Assembly: GCA_963971225.1 (NCBI GenBank)
Contig: OZ020269.1
Coordinates: forward strand, 99,945,905 to 100,009,904
Source of the DNA: Melieria omissa
Taxonomy: Eukaryota > Arthropoda > Insecta > Diptera > Ulidiidae
Reading direction: 5' to 3'
Length of the DNA: 64,000 nt
Position numbers and translations under genes: made by a program. Below are positions 36,358 through 48,671 of this stretch, piece after piece; within the stretch, counting starts at the first letter, position 1, and every line of letters starts with the position of its first letter. The notes below the pieces were generated by a model. That model made no database searches. It had not been told where the DNA came from and was given only the letters and a program-made list of their open reading frames with translations.

Positions 36358-37176
36358 TTCTGCTCTTCTACTTTCACTTGTTCTTTTACTTCTACTTCTG
36401 ATTCCACTCCTACTACTACCACTTCCATTTTACCTTCCTGTTCTACTTCCTGTGCCACTTCTACTTCCACTTCTACTTCCACTTCTACTTTCACTTCTAT
36501 TTCTACTTCCACTTCTACTTCCACCTCTACTTCCACTTCTACTTCCACTCCTACTTCGACTTCCACTTTTACTTTCACTTCTTGTTCATACCTAATTCTA
36601 CTTATACTTCCCCTTCCTCTTCAGATTCTACTTTTGCTTCTACTTCTACTTCTGCTGCTACTTCTACTCCTGATTCCGTGTCCTCTTTTGCTTTCAATTC
36701 TACTTCCATTTCTTCTTCTACTGCTTATTCCACTCCTACTTCTACTACCACTTCTATTTGAACTTCTTATTCTAATTCTACATCTGCTTGCATTTCTAAT
36801 TCTATTTCCTCTTCTTCTTTCTCTTCTTTTTCTTTATCTTCTTCTTCATCTCCTTCTTCTTCTTTCACTTCTGCTTCAACTTCTATTTCTACTCCAACTT
36901 CCGCTTCCTATTCTACTTCTTTTGCTATGTTTTCGTATCCTTCTACTTCTATTCGTACCTCGCTTCCTCTTCTACTTTCACTTCTTTTTCTACTTATACT
37001 TCTAATTCCTAGTTCTAGTTTTACTTCCACTTCTATTTCTACTTCTTCTTACTTTTCTCCTACCTTTTCTTCTTTTTGCCCTTCTTCTTATTCTTCTTCT
37101 TCTTCTTCTTCTTCTTCTTCTTCTTCTTCTTCTTCTTCTCTTTCTTCCCTCTTCGCCCTACCTTTTTTCTATTTTT
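36358..37176 (+). repeat. Polypyrimidine tract rich in CTTCTA and CTT
   Basis: About 820 bp of nearly pure C/T on plus, made of CTTCTA/CTTCCA/CTTCTT hexamers and a perfect (CTT)n run at about 37091-37138. Apparent Ser/Thr-, Leu- and Val/Glu-rich frames in different phases are artefacts. Mirror-like homopurine/homopyrimidine DNA of this length can adopt triplex structure. Confidence 0.9.
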
Positions 37177-37640
37177 AATCACTATCCTACTATGAAATTT
37201 TTAAGTCATACAACCCTTCTAGCCCTTCTGGTTTAGGAACTATGGGCAATGGTGTGATTTTGAAAAAGTTTGCCCCTCCCAAAATTACTTTTCTACATAT
37301 ATCGATTTTCTTTTTTTCGATTTCCATAAGATTTGGTGTAGTTACCGGCAGTAAAAGAAGAAATATTTAACATGTTTCTGGCATTTTATAAATCTTCAAT
37401 TATGAATTTTTAATCGCAGAAAAATGTTAACTGATTTGAAAAGGATAAAGAATTACCTTCTTAACGATGGATTGTTTGCTGTGGCCCAATTATTAATTTA
37501 AGAGAAATGTGTTTATAACAGAAATGAGAGCAAAACAAACTAATTTTCCAATAATTATCCAAAGCTTGAACTTATCATGGGATCTGCTCAGGAGACTAAA
37601 AGCTGATCTTCGATGCAGTTCAACATTTGCTCCAATACAT
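37177..37640. other. Spacer without a recognised gene
   Basis: No coding region or repeat of note up to the mariner TA target. Confidence 0.5.
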
Positions 37641-37642
37641 TA

Positions 37643-38204
37643 TACGAGGGCGGGTCAATAAGTCCGTAAATTTTTGAATGAAACACAGGTTTTTAGATAA
37701 AAAGTTATTTTATTTTTCAACGTAGTCTCCTTTGAGATCTATACACTTAGCCCAACGTTTCTCCAGTTTTTTATCCCTTCCGAAAAATATGATTTGTCGA
37801 GGTCTTCAAAATAGGCATTTGTTTGTGAGATGACTTCGTCATTGGAGGCAAATCTCTTTCCGCCGAGCCATTTCTTCAAGTTTGGGAACAAGAAATAGTC
37901 ACTTGTGGCTAGATCGGGTGAAAAGGCGGGATGAGGGAGCAATTCGTAGCCCAATTCATGGATTTTTGCCATGGAAACTGCACATGTGTGCACCCGTGCA
38001 CACGAAATTCACTTTTTTCCATTTTCTTCTCAGTCTACGCGGTAGTCTGATATTTACGGCTGTCAAAAACAAACTAAATGTCGCAGCTTGTTCAATTTTT
38101 GACAAGAGTCAACTGACAGATGACTGTTGAAGGGAGCAGTGTTGCCATTTCAATTAAGAGGCGGGAAATTCAAAAAGTCACGGACTTATTGACCCGCCCT
38201 CGTA
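37643..38204 (-). mobile_element. Internally deleted mariner element, 562 bp
   Basis: TACGAGGGCGGGTCAATAAG (left) and CTTATTGACCCGCCCTCGTA (right) are perfect terminal inverted repeats over at least 24 bp. TA flanks both sides (37641-37642, 38205-38206). Inside, the minus strand holds only the two ends of a mariner transposase gene. A full-length element would be about 1.3 kb, so most of the gene is missing. Confidence 0.93.
37739..38022 (-). pseudogene. Mariner transposase remnant
   Basis: Minus-strand ATG at 38022 opens MEKSEFRV, the usual start of mariner transposases, and then joins out of frame to the C-terminal part: VHTCAVSMAKIHELGYELLP, HPAFSPDLATSDYFLFPNLK, KWLGGKRF and AYFEDLDKSYFSEGI. 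The third catalytic aspartate lies in SPDLATSDYFLF. The first two catalytic aspartates and the DNA-binding region are deleted. Non-functional on its own, but the intact ends could have allowed movement in trans. Confidence 0.9.
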
Positions 38205-38206
38205 TA

Positions 38207-40639
38207 AGCCAGCTTATTTCTTCCTGTTGAGATGTGGTTTAGCAATACTTAGGTTTTTGGAACAAGTTTTTCAACAAGGGATGTTGAGCGGCGATAAAAA
38301 CATATCGAAAAGAAGATTCAGCTTACAACTAACTATGCAATTTTTTCATATTCGACGGCTGCATAAAATTGTCTGTTAAATGAGTCAACGTAAATGTTCA
38401 TCAAAAACCCTGGCATACGTTTTCATATCTAGTTTAATTCTTAGCGAGAATTTATAGAAGTTGCACACAAAAAAATTTGCAATCATTTTCTTTCCATTCA
38501 CAGCTAAGCCGCTTTTCATTTTTCAGTTGCTTACTTCTCCCTGGGGTTTGTGAGTGTTGTATGTGGTTCAATGATTTTGCTTCTTGCACTAGGAACATTT
38601 CTACAATAATTTTCTTTGTTTGGTCTTTCGATAAAAACAAAATTGAAGAAACACACATAAAGTTTATTCTTTCACCCATATTTTTTTTCTTAGCATGTCG
38701 AGGCTGTTCAAATGACAGGATGACAGCAACGTGTGCGGCAGATGGGCCACGTAACACACGAACAAAGGACAATGCACGTACTTTTGTTGGCCTGCTGTCT
38801 GTCTGTTTGAGAAATATAATTGGCTGCACGTACAGCAATGTTCAGCCAGTTTTTATTTATGTTCAAATAGGAAACATGAAACTAGTTGTAAGTAGATAAA
38901 AAACTTGGATAGTGATTGAGAACCAGTCAACTATAAGAGAAATGAAAATGAATGTAAAAATGTTTGATACAAAAGTGAGTGTAGAGCCTTGAAGGACCGA
39001 TTTATTTTTTTGGTACAGGGTTTTAAAAAAAATACCGATTAGTTCAATTCATTTCAGGCTAGTTGATGCTTTTACTATAGTTTTTTATTTAAAACAAATT
39101 GAATTGAAATTAGAAAATCATTAATTTAGTCCATAATATATTTTTGGGGGTTTACAACGAACACATCATCAACCAGACTTTAAAGCTCCAAAGAAAATCA
39201 TTTATTAAGTCCATACTTAATATATTTTTTTTATATTTTTTACACCGAACATATCTTCTTCCAGAATTTATAACCTCTAAAGTCAACTAACGAGTTGGTT
39301 AGTGAGATACCATGACAACTTTTAAATCATTTAATTTTTTCAGTCCCAAATGACATAATGAAAACCAGCCATAAGTGTTGAGCACACAATACTCTTTCTC
39401 GTCGCTCTCTTTGCTTGCTCACTCTCTTACTGCTTGTACTCGCTCTTCACTCTCTCTCTCTCTCTCCCTCTGTCTGCTCTTCCATGAAAGCAACAAACAA
39501 GTCAATCAGTTCTTACCGGCAATCATAAATTTTTACCTGTTTTTCATTCTACTGCGGCTGTTAAAATATTTACTACGAAATGAATAAAAAAAAAGCACAC
39601 CTTATCGATTGTTTACAAGCCAAACAGATAAGTAGGAAGAGATCAACAGCTGTGTCAGTATAATTGCAATTTATTGAGACAGTTTTATGGCAAAAATGAG
39701 CACATCGAGTATGAACGCATACTGGGCCATGACTCGAAAGCTAACTTACTGCATTCGTTGTGAGGTAATGCAAAGCTACCAAAATACTTACACATTCGTA
39801 TCGATAATGATGCAGACAGCATACTGAAATTGTAGCTGATTATATATAATGACGCATATGTTTAGAAATATATGCTGGAGACCGAAGAATAATGAGCACA
39901 AAACAATTAAAAATTCTAATAAAGTTCAGACATAGTCACAGTTTAATGAGCTCACTTTTTCTATTTAGCATATATCTACAAACAATAACGACATATTATG
40001 AAATTTTTAAAAATAATACAAATTCTCGGGGCTTTGCAAAGTTTTTAGTAAAACGTCGCTGCAGAAAACGAATGTCGTATGATCCTTTGAATTCCATAGC
40101 ACATACGACTTTCGTTTTCTCAGGCGACGAGAAACAAATCGAAGAAGTTATTAAATTTACTCACAACTTGTTTAGATTATGTTTATTCCATGGATAGCTA
40201 AGCTTTCGATTATGTCGATAGCTAAGTTGTCATAAAAAATCTGCAACTATGTTAAGTAATAAATAAAATCTATGCAAACTAACATCTATGCTTCTCATAA
40301 ACGTTCAGTTCCCACATTTTAATAATTTTAGTTTAGTTCTCTAATTTTACAGAAGATCACTAGAGATTCTCAGTAACTGTCTAATCTCCCAGAAGAAACT
40401 GTCTAATCTTCTAGAAGATAAGTGAAGTTTTCCTGTAACTACTGTATATGTTAAAAAATTAGTAGAACTCCACACTTGTTCATGTTCACGTTCTCAAAAA
40501 TATCTAAAGACAGGCAAATTTAAAACTCGGCTTACAACTATGGGTAGCTAAACCTCCTACAGAGTTTATAACTAAATTAAATAAATTTTAAATTTTATAA
40601 TATTCTAACCTTTTAGTTCCCATTTAGTCTATAATTCGA
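38207..40639. other. Spacer without a recognised gene
   Basis: CT-rich patch near 39400-39475, otherwise AT-rich. Open frames near 38452-38899 (both strands) and 39892-40197 resemble nothing known. Confidence 0.45.
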
Positions 40640-40783
40640 ATAAAATAGAGAAGAGTCGAGTCGCGTAGAGTAGAGTCCAGTTGGGCGAAGTAGAGCCGAG
40701 TCGAATCTAGTATAGTCGAGTCTTGTAGAGTCAAGTCTACTAGAGTCCAGTCGAATCTAAAAGAGATGAGTCCTAGTCTAGAC
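40640..40783. repeat. Degenerate GTCGA/GTAGA/GTCTA flank
   Basis: Mixed, mutated pentamers of the GTCNA/GTAGA type precede the perfect array. This looks like an older, decayed part of the same locus. Confidence 0.75.
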
Positions 40784-41415
40784 TAGTCTAGTCTAGTCTA
40801 GTCTAGTCTAGTCTAGTCTAGTCTAGTCTAGTCTAGTCTAGTCTAGTCTAGTCTAGTCTAGTCTAGTCTAGTCTAGTCTAGTCTAGTCTAGTCTAGTCTA
40901 GTCTAGTCTAGTCTAGTCTAGTCTAGTCTAGTCTAGTCTAGTCTAGTCTAGTCTAGTCTAGTCTAGTCTAGTCTAGTCTAGTCTAGTCTAGTCTAGTCTA
41001 GTCTAGTCTAGTCTAGTCTAGTCTAGTCTAGTCTAGTCTAGTCTAGTCTAGTCTAGTCTAGTCTAGTCTAGTCTAGTCTAGTCTAGTCTAGTCTAGTCTA
41101 GTCTAGTCTAGTCTAGTCTAGTCTAGTCTAGTCTAGTCTAGTCTAGTCTAGTCTAGTCTAGTCTAGTCTAGTCTAGTCTAGTCTAGTCTAGTCTAGTCTA
41201 GTCTAGTCTAGTCTAGTCTAGTCTAGTCTAGTCTAGTCTAGTCTAGTCTAGTCTAGTCTAGTCTAGTCTAGTCTAGTCTAGTCTAGTCTAGTCTAGTCTA
41301 GTCTAGTCTAGTCTAGTCTAGTCTAGTCTAGTCTAGTCTAGTCTAGTCTAGTCTAGTCTAGTCTAGTCTAGTCTAGTCTAGTCTAGTCTAGTCTAGTCTA
41401 GTCTAGTCTAGTCTA
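40784..41415. repeat. (GTCTA)n pentanucleotide array, about 126 copies
   Basis: Uninterrupted perfect pentamers for about 630 bp. It contains overlapping CTAG palindromes every 5 bp. The array changes to a 15-bp repeat at 41411-41425 without any intervening sequence. Confidence 0.97.
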
Positions 41416-41825
41416 GTAGAGTCGAGTCTAGTAGAGTCGAGTCTAGTAGAGTCGAGTCTAGTAGAGTCGAGTCTAGTAGAGTCGAGTCTAGTAGAGTCGA
41501 GTCTAGTAGAGTCGAGTCTAGTAGAGTCGAGTCTAGTAGAGTCGAGTCTAGTAGAGTCGAGTCTAGTAGAGTCGAGTCTAGTAGAGTCGAGTCTAGTAGA
41601 GTCGAGTCTAGTAGAGTCGAGTCTAGTAGAGTCGAGTCTAGTAGAATCGAGTCTAGTAGAGTCGAGTCTAGTAGAGTCGAGTCTAGTAGAGTCGAGTCTA
41701 GTAGAGTCGAGTCTAGTAGAGTCGAGTCTAGTAGAGTCGAGTCTAGTAGAGTCGAGACTAGTAGAGTCGAGTCTAGTAGAGTTGAGACTAGTAGAGTCGA
41801 GTCTAGTAGAGTCGAGTCTAGTAGA
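41411..41825. repeat. 15-bp higher-order repeat, about 27 units
   Basis: The unit GTCTAGTAGAGTCGA is three diverged pentamers (GTCTA, GTAGA, GTCGA) amplified together. Only a few units vary (near 41645, 41757 and 41781). Decay follows at 41826-41890. On minus it reads as Ser-Thr-Arg-Leu-Asp repeats, an artefact. Confidence 0.97.
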
Positions 41826-42087
41826 TTTGAGTCGAGTCAAGTAGATTCAGGTCTAGTAGAGTCGAGTTGAGCAAAATCGAGTCTAGACTAACTTAGACTA
41901 AAATTCATGGTATCCAATAGACCTACCAAAGTTTCCTAACAAAAGATTTACAAAAAATTAAAAAAATTTCCATTAACATTTTGCAAACTTCCTAACCTCA
42001 AAACAGGCTGATGTAATTTGTTTGCATTCAAAGTAATAATATTCCATCAGAGATATATAAGATATATAACTATAAATATCCTAAAAT

Positions 42088-43690
42088 CTACAGCGACCGC
42101 TCTAATCGTTCCACACGCAGATAGATTCCATTCTTGGCCGTCAGCATGAAATTTCGCTTGCAAAACTCCAGTGGCATCTCTGTCTTTTCGCACCGGCAGA
42201 ACTTGTAGTCCTGCAGCAGCCTTATGAGGCCAACCTTTGCCTGCATCTTGCCAAAACGCAGTCCAATGCAGTTGCGCGGTCCATCGCCAAAGGGCAAATA
42301 TGCGCAAGAGTGACGCGCCATAATCGCCTCCGGCGTAAAACGATCCGGATCGAAACGCTCCGGATTGGCATAGAGTTCGGCATCATGATGTATGGCATAG
42401 ACGGGTATGAAAACACGCACGCCCCGCTCCAATGTGATATTCGTATCGGGTATGCGATACTCATCGAGAGTCTGACGCATCAGATCCAGCACTGGCGGAT
42501 ATTTGCGTAGCGTCTCTGCAAAGCATATTTAACAATACAGTTGTTGTTGGTATGAGATGCTTTCATTCTCACTCACCTGCCACCACCTGATCCAGATAGT
42601 ACATCTCACCCATGGCCTCATAAGTCAGCACACCGTCATGTGCCTTGAGCACGCGTTCAATTTCCGCACGCAACTTGATCTGTACGTTCTGATTCAGCGC
42701 CAACTCGTACAGACAGAACGACATTGTGCTCGATGACGTATCGAAGCCCGCTATGAAGAATACAAACGCCTGTGCGGCCAGCTGCAGCAGTGTCAGTCCT
42801 TGCGACAGTTCAATGCCGTCATTGCATGCTGCCGCCTGCTCCTGATCCTTGGCCAGCAGCTCAATCAGCAGATCCATGAAGTCATTGCGCCGCACATGTT
42901 GCTTCTGTCGATGTTCGACAGTGCTGCGCACTGCACCCACAAAGAAGTCTGTCGTCTCGTCGCGGAAATACTTCATGCGCAATCGACGCGCCAGACGCGG
43001 TTTGGACAGCATCAGATTGACAACCCACTGCGGATGACGCGGATTGTCCAGTATGGTGCGACCATGTCGACGAAATTCGGCCTCCGGATCGGCGAGACTG
43101 TTGCACTCGAGTCCAAAGGCCACCGTACCAATGACATCGGTGGTGTAGCGCGCGCACAGTTCCTTCAGCTCGAGTACTCGCTCCGTCGACTCCGACTTGA
43201 GTAGCGCTGCACAGCACTCGTTCAGACGATCGGCCACGCCCACCACTACCGGAAACATGAACTTCATTTTGCCCGACGTGAAGACGGGCGATAGCTTGTT
43301 GCGCATTGCGCGCCACTGTTCGCCCTCGAGCGAAAACAGATGCGCCGAGAGCGGATCATCGCGTTCGTTGAAGAAAGCGCCGCGATCGGGAAAGTTGGCA
43401 AAGTCCTTGATTAGGATTTGCTTAATTACGTCGAGATCAAGCACGAGCGCCAGCGGCGATGTGTAGAAGTACATGCCCGCAAGGGGCGCAGAGCCGCGGA
43501 AGCGTCGATAGATGCGCTGATTGACGTCGCGAAAGTGCAACTCTCGGCCCACGCCCTGCAGGTTGCCGTAGAGAAGGTGTGGCGCCTCGAACGGCACACC
43601 ACGTCGCTTCCAGTAGCTGTGCACCTGACGCTCGTAAAGCCACAGCAGAGCGGCGGCCAGCAGCAGCAGGGCCACAAAAATTGCAAACAT
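42088..43690 (-). CDS. Cytochrome P450, CYP6 family (gene A)
   Basis: Two exons: 43690-42577 and 42515-42088 (TAG stop), with a 61-bp GT-AG intron (42576-42516), phase 1, just before the ExxR glutamate. The product is 513 residues, the usual CYP6 length. Residues 1-20 are a hydrophobic ER anchor, followed by KRRGVP (28-33). Visible motifs are W126-xxx-R130 (helix C), AGFDT (314-318, I helix), ETLR (372-375), FDPDRF (426-431) and PFGDGPRNCIG with heme-ligand Cys454. All are intact, so it should be active: an NADPH- and reductase-dependent monooxygenase of the ER membrane. Family CYP6 (CYP6A-like) is confident; substrate is unknown. It lies 5.4 kb downstream of gene B on the same strand. It is the most divergent of the three copies and carries extra C-terminal residues (ERSL). 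Confidence 0.95.
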
Positions 43691-43717
43691 GTTGTTGGGG
43701 GAAGGTTTTTTTAATGA

Positions 43718-43725
43718 CTTTTATA
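43718..43725 (-). promoter_or_regulatory. TATA-like box before gene A
   Basis: TATAAAAG on minus, 28 bp before the ATG. If used, transcription would start almost at the start codon, giving a very short leader. It may therefore be a chance match in the surrounding A/T-rich DNA. Confidence 0.25.
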
Positions 43726-43729
43726 AATT

Positions 43730-45290
43730 TTTTTTTTTAATTTGAGTTTTTGATTAAATTTTATTTTTGTATAAAAATTTATTTTAATACTTTTAAAAAC
43801 TTTTTAATTAATAATTTTTTTTATTTTTTTTTAATATTAATTTTAATAACTAACTTGTTTAAGTTTTCTTATTCTGATTTTCTTTCAGTAAATTCCTTTA
43901 ATTGTTATCGAATTTATTTCCCCATTTTGTTGTGCCTTTTTCATTTCAAATTCATTTTAAATTCAATTTAATTTTTTTTTATTAATTTGGTTAAACATTT
44001 AAACTTGAACCTTTTAAATTGCAATTTTGATCTGCTGTTAAATAGTTAAATAGTTTCCATTTGTTTTTGTATATCTTTTTTGTTTTGATTTAATTTTTTT
44101 GTTTTTGGTATTTATCTCCAATTAAACACTGATTGAAAATCATTTGAAATCAATGCGGTTCAAAACACAGAATTGACACCACTTAACGATGACACGGCGC
44201 GCGTTAGACTAACTCGTGCAGCTTTTGTGTTTTGTATTTTAATTTCTGTGGCTGCTGGCGTCAACGTAGCATGAGTTGGCCGCTCAAACAAGCCAATTAC
44301 GTTTGACAGCTAAATATTGCGTTGTTCTTTTATTGTTGAGGCATTCTGACAGCTGAAAAATTTGCTTGACGCTGGTACTGAAGCCGTCACAGCGCTTTAC
44401 TCATGAATAGATTGGAATGTTACAAAAAATACCGATTTTCACTTTCAAAATTAGCACTAAATGCAACTAAAACTCTTGTGAAGAAGACTTCTTGGCTCTG
44501 ATTTGAACATTTAAAATACTTCATTCGCAATCAATAGGCTTCCGAGTTATGTATAAACTCAATTCTCCGAAACCAGCACTAAAAGACAACGCAGAACGCA
44601 CAAACATTCTTTAGAAACAAAACTGATTTGCTTAGAATGTTTACTTTAGAGAATGAGAACCATCCTGTCCTTTCCTTAATGATGAGTAAGAAACTATACC
44701 CTTTTATCTCTTAGCACCTAAAAGACGTTGCACATTGGACTTCAACTTAACTAGTCGTGTTTCCATGACCAACATAACTCCCGCGCTCTCTAACACTCTC
44801 GCCAGCATGTTGCATACATAATTCAAGGTTGCGAGAAAACAACTTTCCTTAAATATTCTAAGCACAATTTCCTCCAACAAAAACTATATACCAGTATTGT
44901 TAAATTTTTTGGTGAACGCTCCCTTTACGTCTACAAGCATAATGTTAGTTCTAGATGAGCAGATGAGTTAAAAGTGGAATAGAAAATTTGAGGTAGAACT
45001 ACTAATGGTAGCAGTATTGAAAAAGCATCAAAGCCTCTTTATCAAACAGTCTACATTTTTGTCATGTTCTCAAAAATTTGAAATGAGGCCTTAGCCTGAT
45101 TGAAGAGAACGGCTTGTATGCTTAATCATGAATATCTTCTGGTAAGTACACAAACTTTTATTCATACAGACCAACATTCTCTCTTTTATTCATCGCCGTT
45201 CACATGTCATGAATTGTCTAATAATTATAATTCAAGTTGTCAGCTGACCGCAAAAATTTAAATAAATTTCTCACCCAAGCAACAACAAAC
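43730..45290. other. Spacer between P450 genes A and B, upstream of A
   Basis: A/T-rich with no open frame of note. The upstream regulatory region of gene A should lie here, but I recognise no specific transcription-factor site. Confidence 0.5.
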
Positions 45291-46060
45291 TGAATACTTC
45301 TGATTTCAACAAATACACATAAATTTTCATCAAATACACTGGGAATACGAACAAATGTAAATCAATTTCATTCATATTGCATAAAATTCTACTAAATATA
45401 CTATATATAAAATTTTATCAAATTCTATAAAATTTTTATGAAAATTAAACAAAACAATATCAAATTGCGTAAAAACTCATCAAATGCACATCAAATTTTG
45501 TTAAAACACAGACCAATTTTATGAAATATAGTTATACTTTTATCTAATCATATAAAATAGTATAAAACTTCATCAAACACATATCAAACTCCATCATATC
45601 TAAAACAAACTCTATCTAATTGCATCAAATTTTATAAAAACTTAAAAAATTGCAACAAAAGCGCATGAAATTCTACTGATTGCACGTCAAACATACAAAA
45701 AACTGTATCAAAACATATAACATTTCATCAAACACACATCAAATGATACCAAATTAACATCAACATCTTTTAAACTGCATCAAATTTTATAATATGCACA
45801 CAAAATTAATCATATAAACGTCAAATTTTATCAAAATATGTGCAATATTATAAAATTTGATCAAACAAACATCAAATCAACCAAATAAAAATCAAATTCT
45901 ATCTATCTATCTATCTATCTCTAATGCATCAATTTTACTCAAAACCATGTAAAATTCTACAAAATGTACATCAAAATCTGTCAAACGCCCATACAATTTT
46001 ATCAAAACTTACAAAATTCCATCAAACACATATCAAATGGTACAAAATTTGCAATATTAC
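45291..46060. repeat. Degenerate ATCAAA-type short tandem repeats
   Basis: Runs of variants such as CATCAAACACATATCAAA, AAATTTTATCAAA and ACATCAAATT over about 770 bp, with no fixed period. A perfect (TATC)n run lies inside at 45899-45920. Probably a decayed simple-sequence locus. Confidence 0.55.
45899..45920. repeat. (TATC)n microsatellite
   Basis: Five and a half perfect tetramers inside the degenerate A/T-rich repeat. Confidence 0.9.
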
Positions 46061-46784
46061 CCAATATTTTTCATCTTCGAACTTTTAAGTGTAATCTGTG
46101 ACATCAGACATGGCCAGCTACTTGTAGAGTCGTTCTAAGTGAGAAAATAAAACAATGCAACAATGTATTCTCGTACCTTCAATTGTAGGAGTGATTCATG
46201 CTATATTAGAAAATTTTATGCAGTCATTTAATTGTATACAGATTTTTGTTGCTAAACTTACGTCTTATATATCTAAAATTTTACATTTACGTGCAGCTTA
46301 AATTATTCTTACTTTTAAATTCTAGAATCTTCTCTTAGGCTGCGCTCTTTTAGCGGCGTACAATTATCTCAAACCAAAACGAAATTGTGTACTGTACGAA
46401 GTTGTGTGACTTCAAAGCAATCTTAACCCTTAACTCTTAATCAAGAGACAATGTTAGAGTATTCAAAGCAATCTTAACCCATTCAATAGACAAACAACTC
46501 ATTTATTTGGCTTCTATTCTAAATTTGCTGTTTATTTTTATTCAGCCCTTTATACTTCATCCTCTTTATTTAACCATTATTCTACTACTTAACTCTAACT
46601 GTTTAAATTGTGGTATAACAAACATTTTAAACGCTTTCATTTAACCCATTTTTGATCTAATGTTGACTAACAATAAAAATTGTAAATTAATAGCAATTAA
46701 ATTTCTAATCAGTTATTACTTTAGAGATACAAATTAAATATAAATACACCTTTAATCAACCAAAAGTTAGTTATGGGAACTATT

Positions 46785-48195
46785 AACCCTTTCATGATAT
46801 AATCGATTATTTGTTTTTGTCCAATTTGCATTGGCAAATTCCCACTGTTTTTAAAAAACCAAAAGCTCATATAACATACATATGTTCCATTGGTCATAAA
46901 AGGGTGAAACGGTTAAAACAAATACGAAAAATTACGTAAAATTAAGTTAAGGAAACTATTAACCCTTTCATGACTAATGGAACATATGTGTCCGTAATTA
47001 ATCTTTTCCCATTTTAGTTTCACTTTCACTGACAGATTTTCAATGCTTTCAAAACGTAAAAAATCCAAGCATATATCCCATTGATCATAATAGAGTTAAC
47101 CGTTTTAAAAAAATACTTCAAAATAAGCAATTGTTTATTATGGAAACTATTAACCTTTTCATGACCAATGGAAGACTTGATCTTTTCCTCGTTTTAGTGC
47201 CAAATTTTTTGACAGATTTTTAGTGATTTCAAAAAAGAAACAATTTATCAAAAGGAATGTTCATGATCAATGGGACTACATGACATATATTTGCTGTCTT
47301 TAACATTGTTGTACTTTCGTGTTCTAGTCACATGTTTGTTGGCATATTTCCATTAATTTCAAAAAGCAAAAATCCAAATGAAACATATGACCCATTGGTC
47401 ATAAATAAGTTAAGCTTAAAGCAAAAAAATGTGTATGTAGCATAAGACCCATTGGTCGTAAACGGGTTAACAAACGTTATTGAACTTTCGCCAAAACAAA
47501 ACCCCATAAGAAGCCTAAGTCCCATGGGAACATTGGTACCAAAAGGGTTGAAAAAGGGTTAAAAGGGTCAACAACACTTGTTTAACAACCCATATTAAAC
47601 TTAAGTGCCATTGGTCATAAAAGGGATAACAAAATTTTTGGAATTTGTTTCCATTTCGTTGGAACTCAAGACCCATTGAACGTAAAAGGGGTTAACAAAC
47701 ATTATTATATTTTTGCATTTTAGTCTAATTTTTTTAAACATATTTTCTCTGCCTTTAAAAACCAAAAAACCCATATGAAAACTAAGTTCCATTGGTGATA
47801 AAAGGGTTAACAAAACTTTTCGTTCGCGTTTCCTTGGTACATAAAACCCATTGGTCTTAAAAGGGTTAACAAATATTTTTATTTTGTCATTCTCACCTAA
47901 TTTTTGTTAAAATATTTTCACTGCCTTTAAAAGTAAAAAAACCCATATGAAACCTAAGTCTCATTGGTAATAAATGGGTTAAAAAAGGTTAAAAAGGGTT
48001 AGCAAAATTTGATGAATTTTTTTTTGTTCACGTTTCGTTGGAACATAAGACCAATTGGTCTTAAAAGGGTTAACAAATATTATTTTTTTTATTTTTTCAT
48101 TCTCGCCTAATTTTTGTTAAAATATTTTCACTCTCTTTAAAAGCCAAAAACCCATATGAAACTTAGGTCCCATTGGTAATAAAAGGGTTAAAAAG
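46785..48195. repeat. Dispersed-tandem array of a CCATTGGTCATAAAAGGGTTAA block in both orientations
   Basis: The block CATTGGTNNTAAAAGGGTTAACAAA recurs at about 47397, 47453, 47530, 47607, 47677, 47790, 47850, 47966, 48052 and 48170. Many copies are preceded by CCCATATGAAACCTAAGT. At 46788, 46959 and 47148 the same block appears inverted (TTAACCCTTTCATGACNAATGG). 46883-46911 and 46960-46988 form a close inverted pair. The array fills the spacer between genes A and B. Confidence 0.8.
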
Positions 48196-48671
48196 TTTTA
48201 GTTATAATTGTTGTAGTTGCCAACAAATTACAGAAACTGTGCTAACTTAATTTATACACAACTGCAAACTCTACACTTGCATCACTTGAGCGAGATTACA
48301 ATTAACAACGCTTACGTCGAGGGTCGACGGTCGACGGTTAGCGGGCAAAAGTTTTCTATTCAAATTTTTTTTTTCGCAACAGCAGTTTAAATGATTTACT
48401 TGAGTTTTAAATGTAATAATAAAAGTTTAACTTTTTGCGGGGTTGTAAAAATTTTCACAATTAGTTCAGCGAATAAATTCAGTGTTAACACCAACACGGG
48501 ACGGACACATGTTTAAATGCGTTTAAATTTGTTACAATGAATGTGTTTTGTTAGGCAAAAGTAATGGAAATTTTATAAATGGAACAGATTTAGAAACTTA
48601 CTAACTGGTCAAAGTTTGGTACAAGTTTTGATTTGACGTTAATTTTGGTCAGTGAGACTCACAATCAATAT

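Noticed and set aside
36226..37178. Ser/Thr- and Leu-rich frames, and a Val-Glu frame on minus
   Set aside because: Artefacts of the polypyrimidine tract; composition shifts with phase rather than forming a domain.
41403..41840. Ser-Thr-Arg-Leu-Asp repeat frame on minus
   Set aside because: Reading of the 15-bp repeat; no start context, domain or flanking coding sequence.
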